A DNA stretch of 64,000 bases from an uncultured Bacteroidales bacterium (GCA_944323825.1 CALUTY010000007.1:1-64000), one strand, 5' to 3'. Numbered from the stretch's first letter, positions 26,281 through 36,339 are shown. Numbers and translations are program-made. The notes: a model not told the origin generated them from the sequence alone.

Positions 26281-27315
26281 ATGATGAACGGACAATTCGA
26301 CCCCCATAATGCAAATTCGGACAAAGATAAGGAATTTGACGGAATTATACGGCCGCAGGAGCTTGAAGACTTCAGCGGCCAGGACAAGATAGTGGACAAC
26401 CTGAGGATATTCGTCAAGGCTGCGAAACTCAGGGGGGAATCCCTTGACCATGTGCTGTTTCACGGCCCTCCAGGACTCGGCAAGACCACCCTTGCACATA
26501 TAATAGCAAATGAGCTCGGCGTGAACATGAAGGTGACATCCGGTCCGGTGCTGGACAAGCCCGGAGACCTTGCAGGTCTTCTGACCTCGCTTGAGGAAGG
26601 GGATGTGCTCTTCATTGACGAGATACACAGGCTTTCCCCTGTGGTGGAGGAATACCTTTATTCTGCAATGGAGGATTTTGCCATAGACCTTGTTATAGAT
26701 AAGGGGCCCGGGGCACGTTCGGTGAGGATTTCCCTGAATCCTTTTACCCTTGTGGGCGCCACGACCCGCAGCGGGCTTCTGACTTCTCCGCTCAGAGCCC
26801 GTTTCGGAATAACATGTGCCCTTGAATATTATGATACGGATACGCTTGTGCGTATAGTAAAGAGGAGTGCATCCATATTAAAGATAGGTATAGCGGATGA
26901 TGCGGCCTATGAGATTGCTCTCCGCAGCAGGGGAACTCCGCGAATCGCCAACTCGCTGCTCAGAAGGGTGAGGGATTTCGCGCAGGTCGTGGGCAACGGG
27001 GAGATAGACCTTAAGATAGCCAGATATGCCCTTGATGCCTTGAATATCGACAAGCGCGGCCTTGATGCCATTGACAACAAGATATTGAGGACCATCATCA
27101 CCAAGTTCGGAGGCGGGCCTGTGGGAGCCAATACCATTGCCACTGCGGTGGGGGAGGACCAGGGTACTTTGGAGGAAGTCTACGAGCCGTTCCTTATAAA
27201 GGAAGGTTTCATCGTGCGCACTCCACGGGGACGTGAGGCCACAGAGCTTGCATACAGCCACCTCGGTATGGAGCGTTCCTCCGCCTCTGATGACGGGCTG
27301 CCTACCTTATTCTGA
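26281..27315 (+). CDS. ruvB: Holliday junction branch migration helicase RuvB
   Basis: RuvB is the hexameric AAA+ motor that, with RuvA, moves Holliday junctions during recombination. The 344-residue protein is complete: Walker [10 protein letters not shown], Walker B FIDEIHRL, sensor [18 protein letters not shown], arginine finger region, and the C-terminal winged helix ([21 protein letters not shown]). ATG 26281 (with ATG 26284 next) is chosen over a TTG at 26227, because that codon lies within the promoter element. The partner ruvA is 10 kb away at 36595 in opposite orientation, as is common outside Proteobacteria. Confidence 0.98.
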   Translation: MMNGQFDPHNANSDKDKEFDGIIRPQELEDFSGQDKIVDNLRIFVKAAKLRGESLDHVLFHGPPGLGKTTLAHIIANELGVNMKVTSGPVLDKPGDLAGLLTSLEEGDVLFIDEIHRLSPVVEEYLYSAMEDFAIDLVIDKGPGARSVRISLNPFTLVGATTRSGLLTSPLRARFGITCALEYYDTDTLVRIVKRSASILKIGIADDAAYEIALRSRGTPRIANSLLRRVRDFAQVVGNGEIDLKIARYALDALNIDKRGLDAIDNKILRTIITKFGGGPVGANTIATAVGEDQGTLEEVYEPFLIKEGFIVRTPRGREATELAYSHLGMERSSASDDGLPTLF

Positions 27316-27360
27316 GCCTGTGTCAGCTGGCGTTTCGACCGGATAAGCATTATTAATCAT

Positions 27361-28635
27361 ATGAATCGCTGTCATATCATTGTACTTCTTCTTTTCCTGA
27401 TGGCTTTTGTTCCGGTACGGTCGTCGGCCTGCACATCCGTAATAATACCCGGATGGGCTACGGAGGATGGGCGTCCGCTGATGTGGAAGAACAGGGATAC
27501 AGACCATCATGACAACAGCATAAGACATTTCAAAGGTGAAAAATATTCATTTGTCGGCCTTGTCAACTCCGCTTCCGAAGGGGGAGAGGTGTGGATAGGA
27601 GCCAATACCGCAGGGTTCGCCGTCATGAATACCGCCTCCTATTGCCTGAAGAATGATGATGTGCCGCCTTCGGAGATGGACAGGGAAGGCAGGCTTATGT
27701 ACCGGGCCCTTGAGATATGCGCCACTCTGGAGGATTTCGAAACCTTCCTTGACACCCTGTCAAGGCCCATGGGAGTGGAGGCCAATTTCGGCTGCATAGA
27801 CGCTTCCGGGGGAGCGGCATGGTATGAAACGGACAACACGTCTTATCATAAGATTGATGTGAACGCCTGCAGCGACGGCTTCTATGTAGTGACGAATTTT
27901 TCCGTATCAGGGGATGCCGCCAGGTGGAAAGGCGTGGAGAGGTACCGGACGGCATACAGCATTTTCAGCGAAATGAAGGCTTCAGGAACCCTTTCAAGGC
28001 TTCATCCGCTCGACATCGTTGACAGCCTTTCCCGTTCCTACAGGCATGAAGTTCTTGGAATAGACCTTACCCGTGATGCTGAGGAGTTTCTTGCACGCAC
28101 GAACGGCTATGCGGTGGACCAGGATTTCATTCCCCGCAGGTCCACTTCGGCATCGGTAGTGATAAAAGGTGTGCGTAAAGGTGAGGACCCGTCCCGTGCG
28201 GTACTTTGGACGGCCATCGGATATCCTTCCGTAGCCGTCACTGTTCCCGTTCCTGTGTCTGTAGAACCGCATGTCCCTTATGCTCTCAGCCGTTTCCCGG
28301 CATCGGAGGACCTCACCTCATTCTGCGGACTTGCCGGATATCTGAAAGGCCGGTATGTCTTCCTTGGCGGCGCCAGCAATTCAGCTGAATATGTATGTCT
28401 TTCCCATATACTCGGGGACACGGAATGGGCACGGTCGACATTGTCCTGCTGCAGGGACGCTGAACGGAAGATAAGGGAGGAATTCGAGCCTCTGTACATG
28501 GACTTTGTTTCCGGGGAGATTTCTTCGGATGAGTATCTGAGGAGATATGACTCCGTTTCTGAAGCATTTTTCAGAATATACAGGGAATCATTTGAGGATT
28601 ATATACATTGGAAAGGACCTCTGCATATAAGATGA
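27361..28635 (+). CDS. secreted Ntn-hydrolase (linear amide C-N hydrolase type)
   Basis: A 424-residue exported protein. The signal peptide ends RSSA, leaving Cys24 as the new N-terminal residue (CTSVIIPGWATEDGRPLMWKNRDTD). A free N-terminal Cys followed by such a strand pair and a WKNRD block is the signature of the cholylglycine hydrolase / acyl-CoA:6-APA acyltransferase / peptidase C69-like group. These cut linear amide bonds, for example in conjugated bile acids, penicillins or dipeptides. The substrate cannot be told; typical bile-salt-hydrolase length is about 320, so this is a longer variant. It lies between ruvB (45 bp) and frdA (79 bp) on the same strand. Confidence 0.8.
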   Translation: MNRCHIIVLLLFLMAFVPVRSSACTSVIIPGWATEDGRPLMWKNRDTDHHDNSIRHFKGEKYSFVGLVNSASEGGEVWIGANTAGFAVMNTASYCLKNDDVPPSEMDREGRLMYRALEICATLEDFETFLDTLSRPMGVEANFGCIDASGGAAWYETDNTSYHKIDVNACSDGFYVVTNFSVSGDAARWKGVERYRTAYSIFSEMKASGTLSRLHPLDIVDSLSRSYRHEVLGIDLTRDAEEFLARTNGYAVDQDFIPRRSTSASVVIKGVRKGEDPSRAVLWTAIGYPSVAVTVPVPVSVEPHVPYALSRFPASEDLTSFCGLAGYLKGRYVFLGGASNSAEYVCLSHILGDTEWARSTLSCCRDAERKIREEFEPLYMDFVSGEISSDEYLRRYDSVSEAFFRIYRESFEDYIHWKGPLHIR

Positions 28636-28656
28636 TATTGATAATGGTTGAATTAA

Positions 28657-28687
28657 TTGTTAATTCGCCCAAAAATCATTAAAATTG
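28657..28687 (+). promoter_or_regulatory. possible frdA promoter TTG-N20-TAAAATTG
   Basis: TTG (28657-28659) and TAAAATTG (28680-28687) are 20 bases apart; the second differs from TAnnTTTG at one position. A transcript would begin near 28694, 21 bases before frdA. The match is imperfect but the location is right. Confidence 0.35.
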
Positions 28688-28714
28688 CGCAGAAATTTCA
28701 TTAAACGATATAAA

Positions 28715-30661
28715 ATGGCCGAAAAATTAATTTCTAAGATTCCTGAGGGTCCTTTGTCTGAGAAATGGACAAAGCATAAATCTCAGCTTCGGGTCGTCAA
28801 CCCCGGCAACAAGAGGAAACTCGAGATCATCGTCATCGGAACCGGACTTGGAGGAGCGTCTGCAGCTGCTTCTCTCGGCGAGCTCGGTTATAATGTGAAG
28901 ATCTTCTGCATCAGCGACTCTCCGCGCCGTGCGCATTCGATTGCCGCACAGGGTGGTATCAATGCTGCGAAGAACTATCAGAATGACAATGACTCGGTCT
29001 ATCGCCTTTTCTATGAGACCATCAAGGGCGGTGATTACCGCAGCCGTGAGGCGAATGTCTACCGTCTTGCCGAGGTGAGCGGAAACATCATCGACCAGTG
29101 TGTCGCACAGGGTGTCCCTTTCGCACGTGAATACGGCGGACTCCTCTCCAACCGTTCATTCGGAGGTGCCCAGGTGAGCCGTACATTCTATGCCCGCGGA
29201 CAAACCGGACAGCAGCTCCTTCTCGGTGCTTATGCCGCTCTCAACCGTCAGATAGCCGCCGGCACAGTGAAGAGTTACCCTCGTCACGAAATGCTCGATC
29301 TGGTCATGATCAACGGTGAGGCCAAGGGTATCATAGCCAGGAATCTCGTTACAGGTGAAATTGAAAGATTCGGCGCACATGCCGTGGTCATTGCCTCCGG
29401 CGGATACGGAAACACTTACTTCCTTTCCACCAATGCCATGAACAGCAACGGTTCGGCAGCATGGCAGTGCTATAAGAAAGGTGCATATTTTGCCAATCCT
29501 TGCTTTGCCCAGATACATCCTACCTGTATTCCGGTGCATGGCGACCAGCAGTCGAAGCTGACCCTCATGTCAGAGTCGCTCCGTAACGACGGCCGCATCT
29601 GGGTGCCTAAGAAAAAAGAGGATGTGGAGAAGCTCCGCAAGAAACAGATCAAGCCTTCAGACATCGCTGAAGAGGACAGGGACTACTATCTCGAGCGCCG
29701 CTATCCGGCCTTCGGTAACCTCGTTCCTCGTGACGTGGCTTCCCGTGCCGCCAAGGAAAGATGCGATGCGGGCTTCGGCGTGAACGAAACCGGACTTGCC
29801 GTGTTCCTTGACTTCAGCACAGCCATCAAGAGGCTCGGCGAGGACAAGATCCGCGAAAGATACGGCAACCTGTTCCAGATGTATGAGAAGATTACGGCCA
29901 CCAACCCTTACAAGGAGCCGATGATGATCTATCCTGCCATCCACTATACCATGGGCGGAATCTGGGTGGACTACAACCTCCAGACCACCATTCCTGGACT
30001 TTACGCCATCGGTGAGGCCAATTTCAGTGACCACGGTGGAAACCGTCTCGGAGCTTCGGCCCTCATGCAGGGACTTGCAGACGGATATTTCATCCTTCCA
30101 TATACTATCGGAGACTATCTTGCAGGACAGATCCTCAAGCCTAAGACAGACACAAATGCCCCTGAATTCGAGGAGGCGGAAAAGGCTGTCAGGGCAAAGA
30201 TTGACAAGCTCATGTCCATCAAGGGCAAGCATACTGTCGATGAGATCCACAAGAGGCTCGGCCATATCATGTGGGAGTATGTCGGAATGGCCCGCAACGA
30301 GGCCGGTCTTAAGAAGGCCATAGGACTCATTCAGGATCTCCGCAAGGAATTCTGGTCAGATGTCTATGTTGCCGGTGAGAAGGACAACTTCAACCAGGAG
30401 CTTGAGAAGGCCCTCAGACTTGCCGACTTCCTTGAAATCGGTGAACTTATGGCCCGTGACGCCCTTCATCGCCAGGAGTCCTGCGGAGGACATTTCCGTG
30501 AGGAGATGCAGACCGAGGACGGGGAAACCAAGCGTGATGACGAGCACTTCATGTATGTCGCTGCATGGGAGTACAAGGGCGAAGGCAAGGAGCCTGAGCT
30601 TCACAAGGAGCCTCTCGTCTATGAGAATATCAAGATAGCTACCAGAAACTATAAAGACTGA
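28715..30661 (+). CDS. frdA: fumarate reductase/succinate dehydrogenase flavoprotein subunit
   Basis: The catalytic FAD subunit that interconverts fumarate and succinate; in anaerobic Bacteroidetes it mainly runs as fumarate reductase. The 648-residue protein shows the dinucleotide fold ([21 protein letters not shown]), the covalent-FAD block [16 protein letters not shown] with its His, and the substrate region ([25 protein letters not shown]). ATG 28715 ([12 protein letters not shown]) is used; the frame opens upstream only with a TTG. frdB follows after 5 bp. The cytochrome b anchor gene normally preceding frdA is absent: a hydrolase gene lies there instead. Confidence 0.97.
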   Translation: MAEKLISKIPEGPLSEKWTKHKSQLRVVNPGNKRKLEIIVIGTGLGGASAAASLGELGYNVKIFCISDSPRRAHSIAAQGGINAAKNYQNDNDSVYRLFYETIKGGDYRSREANVYRLAEVSGNIIDQCVAQGVPFAREYGGLLSNRSFGGAQVSRTFYARGQTGQQLLLGAYAALNRQIAAGTVKSYPRHEMLDLVMINGEAKGIIARNLVTGEIERFGAHAVVIASGGYGNTYFLSTNAMNSNGSAAWQCYKKGAYFANPCFAQIHPTCIPVHGDQQSKLTLMSESLRNDGRIWVPKKKEDVEKLRKKQIKPSDIAEEDRDYYLERRYPAFGNLVPRDVASRAAKERCDAGFGVNETGLAVFLDFSTAIKRLGEDKIRERYGNLFQMYEKITATNPYKEPMMIYPAIHYTMGGIWVDYNLQTTIPGLYAIGEANFSDHGGNRLGASALMQGLADGYFILPYTIGDYLAGQILKPKTDTNAPEFEEAEKAVRAKIDKLMSIKGKHTVDEIHKRLGHIMWEYVGMARNEAGLKKAIGLIQDLRKEFWSDVYVAGEKDNFNQELEKALRLADFLEIGELMARDALHRQESCGGHFREEMQTEDGETKRDDEHFMYVAAWEYKGEGKEPELHKEPLVYENIKIATRNYKD

Positions 30662-30666
30662 TTAAA

Positions 30667-31446
30667 ATGGATTTGACTTTGAAAGTATGGCGTCAGAAAA
30701 ACGCCAAGACAAAAGGGCATTTTGAGACCTATAAGGTCAAGAATATATCTCCGGACAGCTCTTTTCTTGAAATGCTCGACATACTCAACGAGCAGCTCAT
30801 CCATGAGGGAATGGATCCGGTAGCTGTCGAGAAGGGATGCCAGAGCAGCGGCCCGGTATCTTTCGACCATGACTGCCGTGAGGGCATTTGCGGAGCATGT
30901 TCACTGTATATCAACGGCCGTGCGCACGGACCAGACGATGAAGTTACGACTTGCCAGCTCCACATGCGCAAATTCAAGGACGGTGACACCATCACCATCG
31001 AGCCATGGAGAAGCAGCGGATTCCCTGTAATCAAGGACCTTGTCGTTGACCGTCAGGCATTTGACAAGATTCTTCAGGCAGGTGGATTCATCTCCGTCAA
31101 CACTGGCGGTGTTCCTGACGGAAATGTGATTCCTATCTCCCACGAGATTGCAGAGGAAAGCATGGACGGCGCAGCCTGCATCGGTTGCGGAGCATGCGTC
31201 GCCACCTGCAAGAACGGTTCTGCAATGCTTTTCGTTGCCGCCCGTGTAAGTTCTCTTGCTCTTCTCCCTCAGGGAAAGGTAGAGGCAGCAAAACGCGCAA
31301 AGGCAATGGTTGCCAAGATGGACGAGCTCGGTTTCGGTGCCTGCACCAACACCCGTGCCTGTGAAATGGAGTGCCCTAAGCATGTTACCGTTTCCCACAT
31401 CGCCCGCCTGAACCGCGAATTCATCTCAGCCAAGTTCAAGGAGTAA
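30667..31446 (+). CDS. frdB: fumarate reductase/succinate dehydrogenase iron-sulfur subunit
   Basis: Carries electrons between the quinone site and FrdA. The 259-residue protein has the plant-type 2Fe-2S site (Cys70, Cys75, Cys78 in [10 protein letters not shown] and Cys96) and a bacterial ferredoxin domain with [11 protein letters not shown] near 171-181 and a further [13 protein letters not shown] cluster block, giving the 4Fe-4S and 3Fe-4S centres. It starts 5 bp after frdA and ends with a strong bidirectional terminator, so the operon holds only A and B. The membrane cytochrome b558 subunit must be encoded elsewhere if the complex is membrane bound. Confidence 0.97.
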   Translation: MDLTLKVWRQKNAKTKGHFETYKVKNISPDSSFLEMLDILNEQLIHEGMDPVAVEKGCQSSGPVSFDHDCREGICGACSLYINGRAHGPDDEVTTCQLHMRKFKDGDTITIEPWRSSGFPVIKDLVVDRQAFDKILQAGGFISVNTGGVPDGNVIPISHEIAEESMDGAACIGCGACVATCKNGSAMLFVAARVSSLALLPQGKVEAAKRAKAMVAKMDELGFGACTNTRACEMECPKHVTVSHIARLNREFISAKFKE

Positions 31447-31470
31447 AATCCATAAGGATTTCCTTTACAT

Positions 31471-31506
31471 AAAAATAGTGTGATCCATTTGGGTCACACT
31501 ATTTTT
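31471..31506. terminator. bidirectional terminator between frdB and hflX
   Basis: AAAAATAGTGTGATCC (31471-31486) pairs with GGGTCACACTATTTTT (31491-31506) around ATTT, with a single T-G wobble. The long stem flanked by A and T runs sits between convergent stop codons. Confidence 0.9.
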
Positions 31507-31515
31507 TATTGATTT

Positions 31516-32703
31516 TTACCAGAGGAAGTTGTTGAAAGGGTAGCGGCCGGCATGGATTTCGGCGACCATCTTGTAGAGGTCGGATCGGAGTTTGTCTATG
31601 CCTGTCCGGTTCTTTGCCGAGATGAATATGCATGGGGTGTTCTCCTTGGCTATCCAGCTGCGTTTGAATTCCTCTAGGGTGTAATTTTCCTGTTTTTTAG
31701 GCTCAAGGGAGAACTCGTCATACTCTTCATATCTGTATGCATCAATCTTGTTGAAAACGACGAAAATCGGCTTGTTTATGGCGTTTATGTCCTTGAGCGT
31801 TTCTTCAACGACCTTGATATGCTCCAGGAAGTTCGGATGTGATATGTCCACCACATGCATCAGGATGTCCGCTTCACGCACTTCGTCAAGGGTGCTCTTG
31901 AAGGCCTCCACAAGCTGGGTCGGAAGTTTTCTTATGAATCCCACCGTGTCGCTGAGCAGGAACGGCACATTCTCTATCACGACCTTGCGCACAGTGGTGT
32001 CAAGGGTGGCGAAGAGCTTGTTTTCAGCAAAGACATCACTTTTGGCAAGCAGATTCATGAGAGTGCTTTTCCCGACATTGGTGTAGCCTACAAGAGATAT
32101 CCTGACCAGTGAACCTCTGTTTCCGCGCTGCGAGGCCATCTGTTTGTCTATCTTCTTGAGCTGTTCCTTCAGCTTGGCTATCCTGTCTTGGATGATTCGG
32201 CGGTCAGTTTCTATCTGGGTTTCACCCGGACCCCTCATTCCGATACCTCCCTTCTGTCTTTCAAGGTGGGTCCACATTCTTGTAAGCCTCGGCAGAAGAT
32301 ATTGGTATTGGGCAAGTTCCACCTGTGTCTTGGCGTATGCCGTCTTGGCCCTCTGGGCAAAGATGTCAAGGATGAGATTTGTCCTGTCGAGTATTCTGCA
32401 TTCGAGTTCCCGTTCTATATTCCTGAGCTGGGTAGGGGAGAGCTCATCGTCGAATATGATTACATCTGTTTCGTTTTCGGCAATGTACTCTTTGATTTCC
32501 TGTAGTTTTCCGCTCCTGATATAGGTCCTGCTATCGGGTTTATCCACTTTTTGTATGAATTTTCTTCCGCTTTCCGCTCCTGCGGTTTCGGCAAGGAACA
32601 CAAGTTCGTCAAGATATTCCATTACCTGGCGCTCATCATCGCCTTGCTTTATTACCCCGACAAAGACTGCCTTTTCTATCTTCTTTTCTTTGATTTCTAT
32701 CAT
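31516..32703 (-). CDS. hflX: ribosome-associated GTPase HflX
   Basis: HflX binds the large ribosomal subunit and splits stalled ribosomes under stress. The 395-residue protein has the N-terminal HflX domain (DKPDSRTYIRSGKLQEIKEY, IFDDELSPTQLRNIE, ILDRTNLILDIFAQRA), the Gly-rich linker GGIGMRGPGETQIETDRR, and the G domain: G1 GYTNVGKST, G3 DTVGFIRKLP, G4 NKID. Single gene on the minus strand; a poly-T rich leader precedes it. It shares its terminator with frdB. Confidence 0.97.
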   Translation of the reverse strand: MIEIKEKKIEKAVFVGVIKQGDDERQVMEYLDELVFLAETAGAESGRKFIQKVDKPDSRTYIRSGKLQEIKEYIAENETDVIIFDDELSPTQLRNIERELECRILDRTNLILDIFAQRAKTAYAKTQVELAQYQYLLPRLTRMWTHLERQKGGIGMRGPGETQIETDRRIIQDRIAKLKEQLKKIDKQMASQRGNRGSLVRISLVGYTNVGKSTLMNLLAKSDVFAENKLFATLDTTVRKVVIENVPFLLSDTVGFIRKLPTQLVEAFKSTLDEVREADILMHVVDISHPNFLEHIKVVEETLKDINAINKPIFVVFNKIDAYRYEEYDEFSLEPKKQENYTLEEFKRSWIAKENTPCIFISAKNRTGIDKLRSDLYKMVAEIHAGRYPFNNFLW

Positions 32704-32780
32704 CTGCCCTGTACTTCTCTTTAGTTTTTCCGTCTTTTGCAGTGTTGTTTTGCATCCTGCTGCCTGTTATTTATACGAAA

Positions 32781-32813
32781 CAGAGGCTGATCAAATTGAT
32801 TGGTCAGCCTCTG
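32781..32813 (-). terminator. terminator after the TonB-like gene
   Basis: CAGAGGCTGATCAA (32781-32794) and TTGGTCAGCCTCTG (32800-32813) make a 14-bp stem with one wobble and a 5-base loop. On the minus strand the stem is followed by TTTCGT, so it suits the TonB-like gene ending at 32832; the T-run is short. Confidence 0.7.
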
Positions 32814-32831
32814 AAATATTTCAAATCGTCA

Positions 32832-33524
32832 TTATCTCAACTGGAATATCACAGGGAATGTGTAGGTTACCTTTACTGCACGGTCCCTCTGCTTTCCCGG
32901 AGTCCACTTAGGTGACATTGAAACTACCCTTACGGCTTCCTTGTCGAGGGATGCATCCACACCGCGGAGAACTTTCACATTGGTTACTCTTCCGTCAGTC
33001 TCCACTGTGAACTGGAGTGTCACACGGCCGGAAACACCGTTTTCCTTTGCTATCTCAGGATATACGAGCCTTTCGTTCACCCATTTTGAGAACGCGTTGG
33101 CATCACCGCCCATGAATGAAGGTTTCTCTTCCACAAGCTGGAAAGGGATTGCCTCTTCTTCTACTACTTCCTCTTCCACATTCTCAACATAGTCCATGAT
33201 TTCAACTCCCATGCTGGAGTCATCTTCCAGATTCATGAACAGGTTGTCATCCACCTGGATTTCGTCATCGACGATGTCAATCTGGTCTGAAAGTACAGGA
33301 ATAGCCGGGGCTGATGGAGGTGGAGGAGGGGTCTCCTGAGTGATAGGAACCATATCTTCAACTTCCACTACCTGTGTAGTCTCTTCAAGAACTGCCACCT
33401 GTTTTTCCTCTGTTGTCCATTCGAATGCGAACCAGACAATACCGAGGGCAAGCATGAGCCCTATTTCAAGGAAAAGCAGCTTCTTGTTTTCAAGATTTGC
33501 CTTTTCTGATTTCTTAACTTCCAT
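32832..33524 (-). CDS. TonB-like energy transducer
   Basis: A 230-residue TonB-family protein that would pass proton-motive force to outer membrane TonB-dependent transporters. It has a short cytosolic start, one transmembrane helix (about 17-36), an acidic linker with the proline block TPPPPPSAP and many Glu/Asp/Val residues, and a C-terminal TonB domain (about 145-230: YPEIAKENGVSGRVTLQFTVETDGRVTNVKVLRG, then RAVKVTYTFPVIFQLR). Bacteroidetes carry many such paralogues; without adjacent exbB/exbD or a receptor gene the partner is open. Single gene between hflX and ybeY. Confidence 0.92.
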   Translation of the reverse strand: MEVKKSEKANLENKKLLFLEIGLMLALGIVWFAFEWTTEEKQVAVLEETTQVVEVEDMVPITQETPPPPPSAPAIPVLSDQIDIVDDEIQVDDNLFMNLEDDSSMGVEIMDYVENVEEEVVEEEAIPFQLVEEKPSFMGGDANAFSKWVNERLVYPEIAKENGVSGRVTLQFTVETDGRVTNVKVLRGVDASLDKEAVRVVSMSPKWTPGKQRDRAVKVTYTFPVIFQLR

Positions 33525-33606
33525 ATTGCTTGTGTTTTATTTCTCTTTTTGCCCGGTAAAGTTAGAAATAATAATTTTTATTTCATAATTTTTTCTTTAT
33601 ATGTTG

Positions 33607-33614
33607 TAGATTTG
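33607..33614 (+). promoter_or_regulatory. -7 element TAGATTTG for ybeY
   Basis: TAGATTTG fits TAnnTTTG and ends 15 bases before ATG 33630, so the ybeY-mnmG transcript would have a very short leader. It supports 33630 over the upstream in-frame codon 33549. Confidence 0.4.
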
Positions 33615-33629
33615 CGAAAATTTTGCACC

Positions 33630-34049
33630 ATGATTACTTATCATTTTGAGCAGACCAAATTTGTATTCAGACAGAAGACCCTTACGAGCAAGTGGTTGCG
33701 GCTTGTTGCCGAGAGCGAGATACGCCGGATAGGCGACATATCCATCATCTTCTGTTCCGACAATTATATCCTTGATATCAACCGCAGATATCTCGGCCAT
33801 GACTATTTCACGGATATCATCACCTTTGACTATTGTGAAGGCGACAGGCTGTCAGGTGACCTTTTTATAAGTGTTGACAGTGTCCGGGAAAATTCGGTCG
33901 AGTACGGGACAGAGTTCAAGGACGAGCTGAACAGGGTGATTGTACATGGTATTCTTCATCTGATAGGGTATGATGATCATACGGAGGAAGATGTCAAGGT
34001 GATGAGGTCGAAGGAAGACTATTATCTTTCTTTAAGGGAAATTCTCTGA
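33630..34049 (+). CDS. ybeY: endoribonuclease YbeY
   Basis: YbeY is a zinc-dependent endoribonuclease acting in 16S rRNA 3-prime maturation and ribosome quality control. The 139-residue product from ATG 33630 has normal length and the defining metal motif [16 protein letters not shown] (three His), preceded by the [17 protein letters not shown] and [16 protein letters not shown] strands. mnmG begins 11 bp after its stop, so the two form an operon. Confidence 0.96.
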   Translation: MITYHFEQTKFVFRQKTLTSKWLRLVAESEIRRIGDISIIFCSDNYILDINRRYLGHDYFTDIITFDYCEGDRLSGDLFISVDSVRENSVEYGTEFKDELNRVIVHGILHLIGYDDHTEEDVKVMRSKEDYYLSLREIL

Positions 34050-34060
34050 CGGAAGTTGTT

Positions 34061-36160
34061 ATGGAGAACAGATATGATGTGATAGTCATAGGCGGCGGAC
34101 ATGCCGGCTGTGAAGCCGCGATGGCCGCAGCAAGGATGGGATCTTCAGTTCTGCTGATTACGATGGATATGGGCAGGTTTGCCCAGATGTCCTGCAATCC
34201 TGCAGTGGGAGGAATAGCGAAAGGACAGATTGTCCGGGAGATTGATGCGCTTGGGGGATATACAGGGATCGTGACTGATGCCTCGACTCTCCAGTTCAGG
34301 ATGCTGAACCGCTCCAAAGGGCCCGCAATGTGGAGTCCTCGTGCGCAATGCGACAAGTTGCATTTCAGTCTGAATTGGCGAAAAATTCTTGAAAGTAATT
34401 GTAAATTAGATATTTATCAAGATACTGCGGTAGATTTTATTTTCTCTGGTTCGCGTATTTCGGGCTGCCGTACGACCACTGGTGCAATATTCAATTCTCA
34501 GGCAGTTATCCTGACGGCAGGAACCTTCCTTGACGGAAAACTTTTTATCGGCAGGAACAGTTTTGAGGGAGGAAGGATAGGTGAGCTTGCCTCCCATGGT
34601 CTGACAGCAAGTCTTGTGCGGATGGGAATAAGGACGGCGCGGATGAAGACCGGCACTCCGCCGAGAATTGACATATCTTCAGTGGACACTTCTGCCCTTC
34701 CCGTCCAGTCGGGCGATGAGCATCCTGAAAAGTTCTCATATCTCCCATACCTTTCCGCTGTCCAGAACGGGACTCCGCAGATGCCTTGCTTTGTGGTGCA
34801 TACCAATGAGAGGGTCCATGACATATTACGGAGCGGCTTTGCTGACTCACCTCTCTTCTCAGGAATGATAACCGGTATCGGTCCAAGGTATTGTCCGAGC
34901 ATAGAAGACAAGCTGCGGACATTTGCTGAAAAGAATTCTCACCAGCTTTTCCTGGAGCCGGAGGGCCGCTCGACAAATGAATATTATCTTCAGGGATTTT
35001 CTTCTTCGCTTCCTTTGCAGGTGCAGCTTGACGCCCTTCATGCAATACCTGGGCTGGAGAAGGCGAAGATCTTCCGTCCTGCTTATGCTGTAGAATATGA
35101 TTATTTCGATCCGACACAGCTGAAGCCTACGCTTGAGCTCAAGAAGGTTGAGAATCTTTATTTCGCCGGGCAGATAAATGGAACCACCGGATATGAAGAG
35201 GCGGCTGCCCAAGGGTTGATGGCTGGAATCAATGCTCATCTGAAGATTCATGGCAGGGAGCCTTTTATTCTCAAGAGGGACGAAGCTTATATCGGGGTGC
35301 TCATAGATGACCTTGTCACAAAAGGTGTCGATGAGCCTTACCGTATGTTTACTTCAAGGGCAGAGTATAGGATTCTTCTCAGGCAGGACAATGCCGATCT
35401 CAGACTTACTCCTTTGTCGTACAGGCTCGGGCTTGCTGACAAGTCGAGGTATGAGTTTACTATGAGAAAATATGATTCTGTCAGTCGGCTGAATGCCTTT
35501 TTTGAAGAGGCATCAGTAAAGCCTGATACTGTCAATGATTATCTTGATTTTGTTTCTTCTGCCAGCCTTGCTTCAAGAAAGCGTCTTTCTGAAATTATAG
35601 TCCGTCCTCAGGTCGTTCTTTCAGATTTGATGAATCATGTTCCACGTGGAACTTTTGAAAGAAATGGTGTAGATCTTGACACAGAATTCAAGAGCCCGCT
35701 GTCATATTTTCTCAAAGATGGGAATGGATATTATGATGTATTGTCCTGCTTCGACAATGGAACGTTTAAAGAGTTTTTTGGAGAAGGGGTAGAGGAGTCT
35801 TTTGCTGATGCGATGAAAGTTCTCCGTTCCAATGCGGACTATCCTGTCGCTGAAATTTCTGACAGGAATCTTGATGAAAAGGTTACGGAAAATTACAGAA
35901 AGGAGATTTTGGAGTCCTGCGAAATTTCCATCAAATATAAGGGGTATATAGACAGGGAGCAGAAAATGGCCGAGAAAATAATGCGTCTGGAAAATCTCAC
36001 CATACCGGAAAATTTCGATTTCGACAAGGTGGAGAGCCTTTCGATAGAATGCCGCCAGAAACTTAAAAGATATTCTCCACGGACCATCGCTCAGGCTTCT
36101 AGAATTTCCGGGGTTTCCCCGGCGGACATTTCAGTCCTGCTGGTGTATTTCGGAAGATAA
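34061..36160 (+). CDS. mnmG: tRNA uridine-5-carboxymethylaminomethyl modification enzyme with an extra C-terminal segment
   Basis: MnmG (GidA) works with MnmE to modify U34 in tRNAs using FAD. Clear family blocks: [19 protein letters not shown] (FAD), [51 protein letters not shown], and the C-terminal [29 protein letters not shown]. At 699 residues it is roughly 70 longer than usual (about 620-630). The surplus lies around residues 527-595, between [10 protein letters not shown] and [10 protein letters not shown], in the C-terminal helical region. The DNA for the first residues of that surplus (VPRGT) is a perfect parS-type palindrome. The second half of the gene is visibly more AT-rich than its neighbours. 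Confidence 0.96.
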   Translation: MENRYDVIVIGGGHAGCEAAMAAARMGSSVLLITMDMGRFAQMSCNPAVGGIAKGQIVREIDALGGYTGIVTDASTLQFRMLNRSKGPAMWSPRAQCDKLHFSLNWRKILESNCKLDIYQDTAVDFIFSGSRISGCRTTTGAIFNSQAVILTAGTFLDGKLFIGRNSFEGGRIGELASHGLTASLVRMGIRTARMKTGTPPRIDISSVDTSALPVQSGDEHPEKFSYLPYLSAVQNGTPQMPCFVVHTNERVHDILRSGFADSPLFSGMITGIGPRYCPSIEDKLRTFAEKNSHQLFLEPEGRSTNEYYLQGFSSSLPLQVQLDALHAIPGLEKAKIFRPAYAVEYDYFDPTQLKPTLELKKVENLYFAGQINGTTGYEEAAAQGLMAGINAHLKIHGREPFILKRDEAYIGVLIDDLVTKGVDEPYRMFTSRAEYRILLRQDNADLRLTPLSYRLGLADKSRYEFTMRKYDSVSRLNAFFEEASVKPDTVNDYLDFVSSASLASRKRLSEIIVRPQVVLSDLMNHVPRGTFERNGVDLDTEFKSPLSYFLKDGNGYYDVLSCFDNGTFKEFFGEGVEESFADAMKVLRSNADYPVAEISDRNLDEKVTENYRKEILESCEISIKYKGYIDREQKMAEKIMRLENLTIPENFDFDKVESLSIECRQKLKRYSPRTIAQASRISGVSPADISVLLVYFGR
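35639..35652. other. parS: parS-type centromere site 1 (inside mnmG)
   Basis: GTTCCACGTGGAAC is a perfect 14-bp palindrome equal to the core of the widely conserved bacterial parS (GTTnCACGTGnAAC), the site where ParB loads and spreads; Pseudomonas sites have this very sequence. It is translated as VPRGT within mnmG. By chance such a 14-mer is expected 0.0002 times in 64 kb, yet a second copy lies 940 bp away. Confidence 0.8.
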
Positions 36161-36162
36161 TT

Positions 36163-36279
36163 TACACTTACACCTTTACTTTTACAGGGACTGATTATGA
36201 CTATGCCGTGGAGAATGGCGCGATAGTGCAGGATGGTGCTTCAAATCCGTCTTCAGACAGTCCGGTTATTGAAAAGTAA
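36163..36279 (+). pseudogene. possible 3-prime gene remnant after mnmG
   Basis: Directly after the mnmG stop, 38 codons plus a stop read like the end of a surface or adhesin-type protein: a threonine/tyrosine/phenylalanine beta-strand run, then GTDYDYAVENGAIVQDGASN and a Ser/Asp/Pro-rich end (VIEK). There is no start codon in the stretch. It is either a leftover of a deleted gene or chance. The frame is shifted by two bases against mnmG. Confidence 0.25.
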
Positions 36280-36339
36280 AATGCTTTATCTGGTCTTTAG
36301 TGGCAGGTTCTGTCTGAATCTAGGTGACGGTTTCTGCCG

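Noticed and set aside
29124..29129. CACGTG in frdA
   Set aside because: The flanks (TTCG and AATA) do not match parS arms; only the common hexamer is shared.
29657..30265. A 202-codon minus-strand frame inside frdA
   Set aside because: Antisense shadow of frdA; composition follows the frdA codons and no start context or motif supports it.
32540..32548. DnaA-box-like TTATCCACT
   Set aside because: A single one-mismatch site inside hflX; no cluster of boxes and no AT-rich unwinding region next to it, so no origin is called here.
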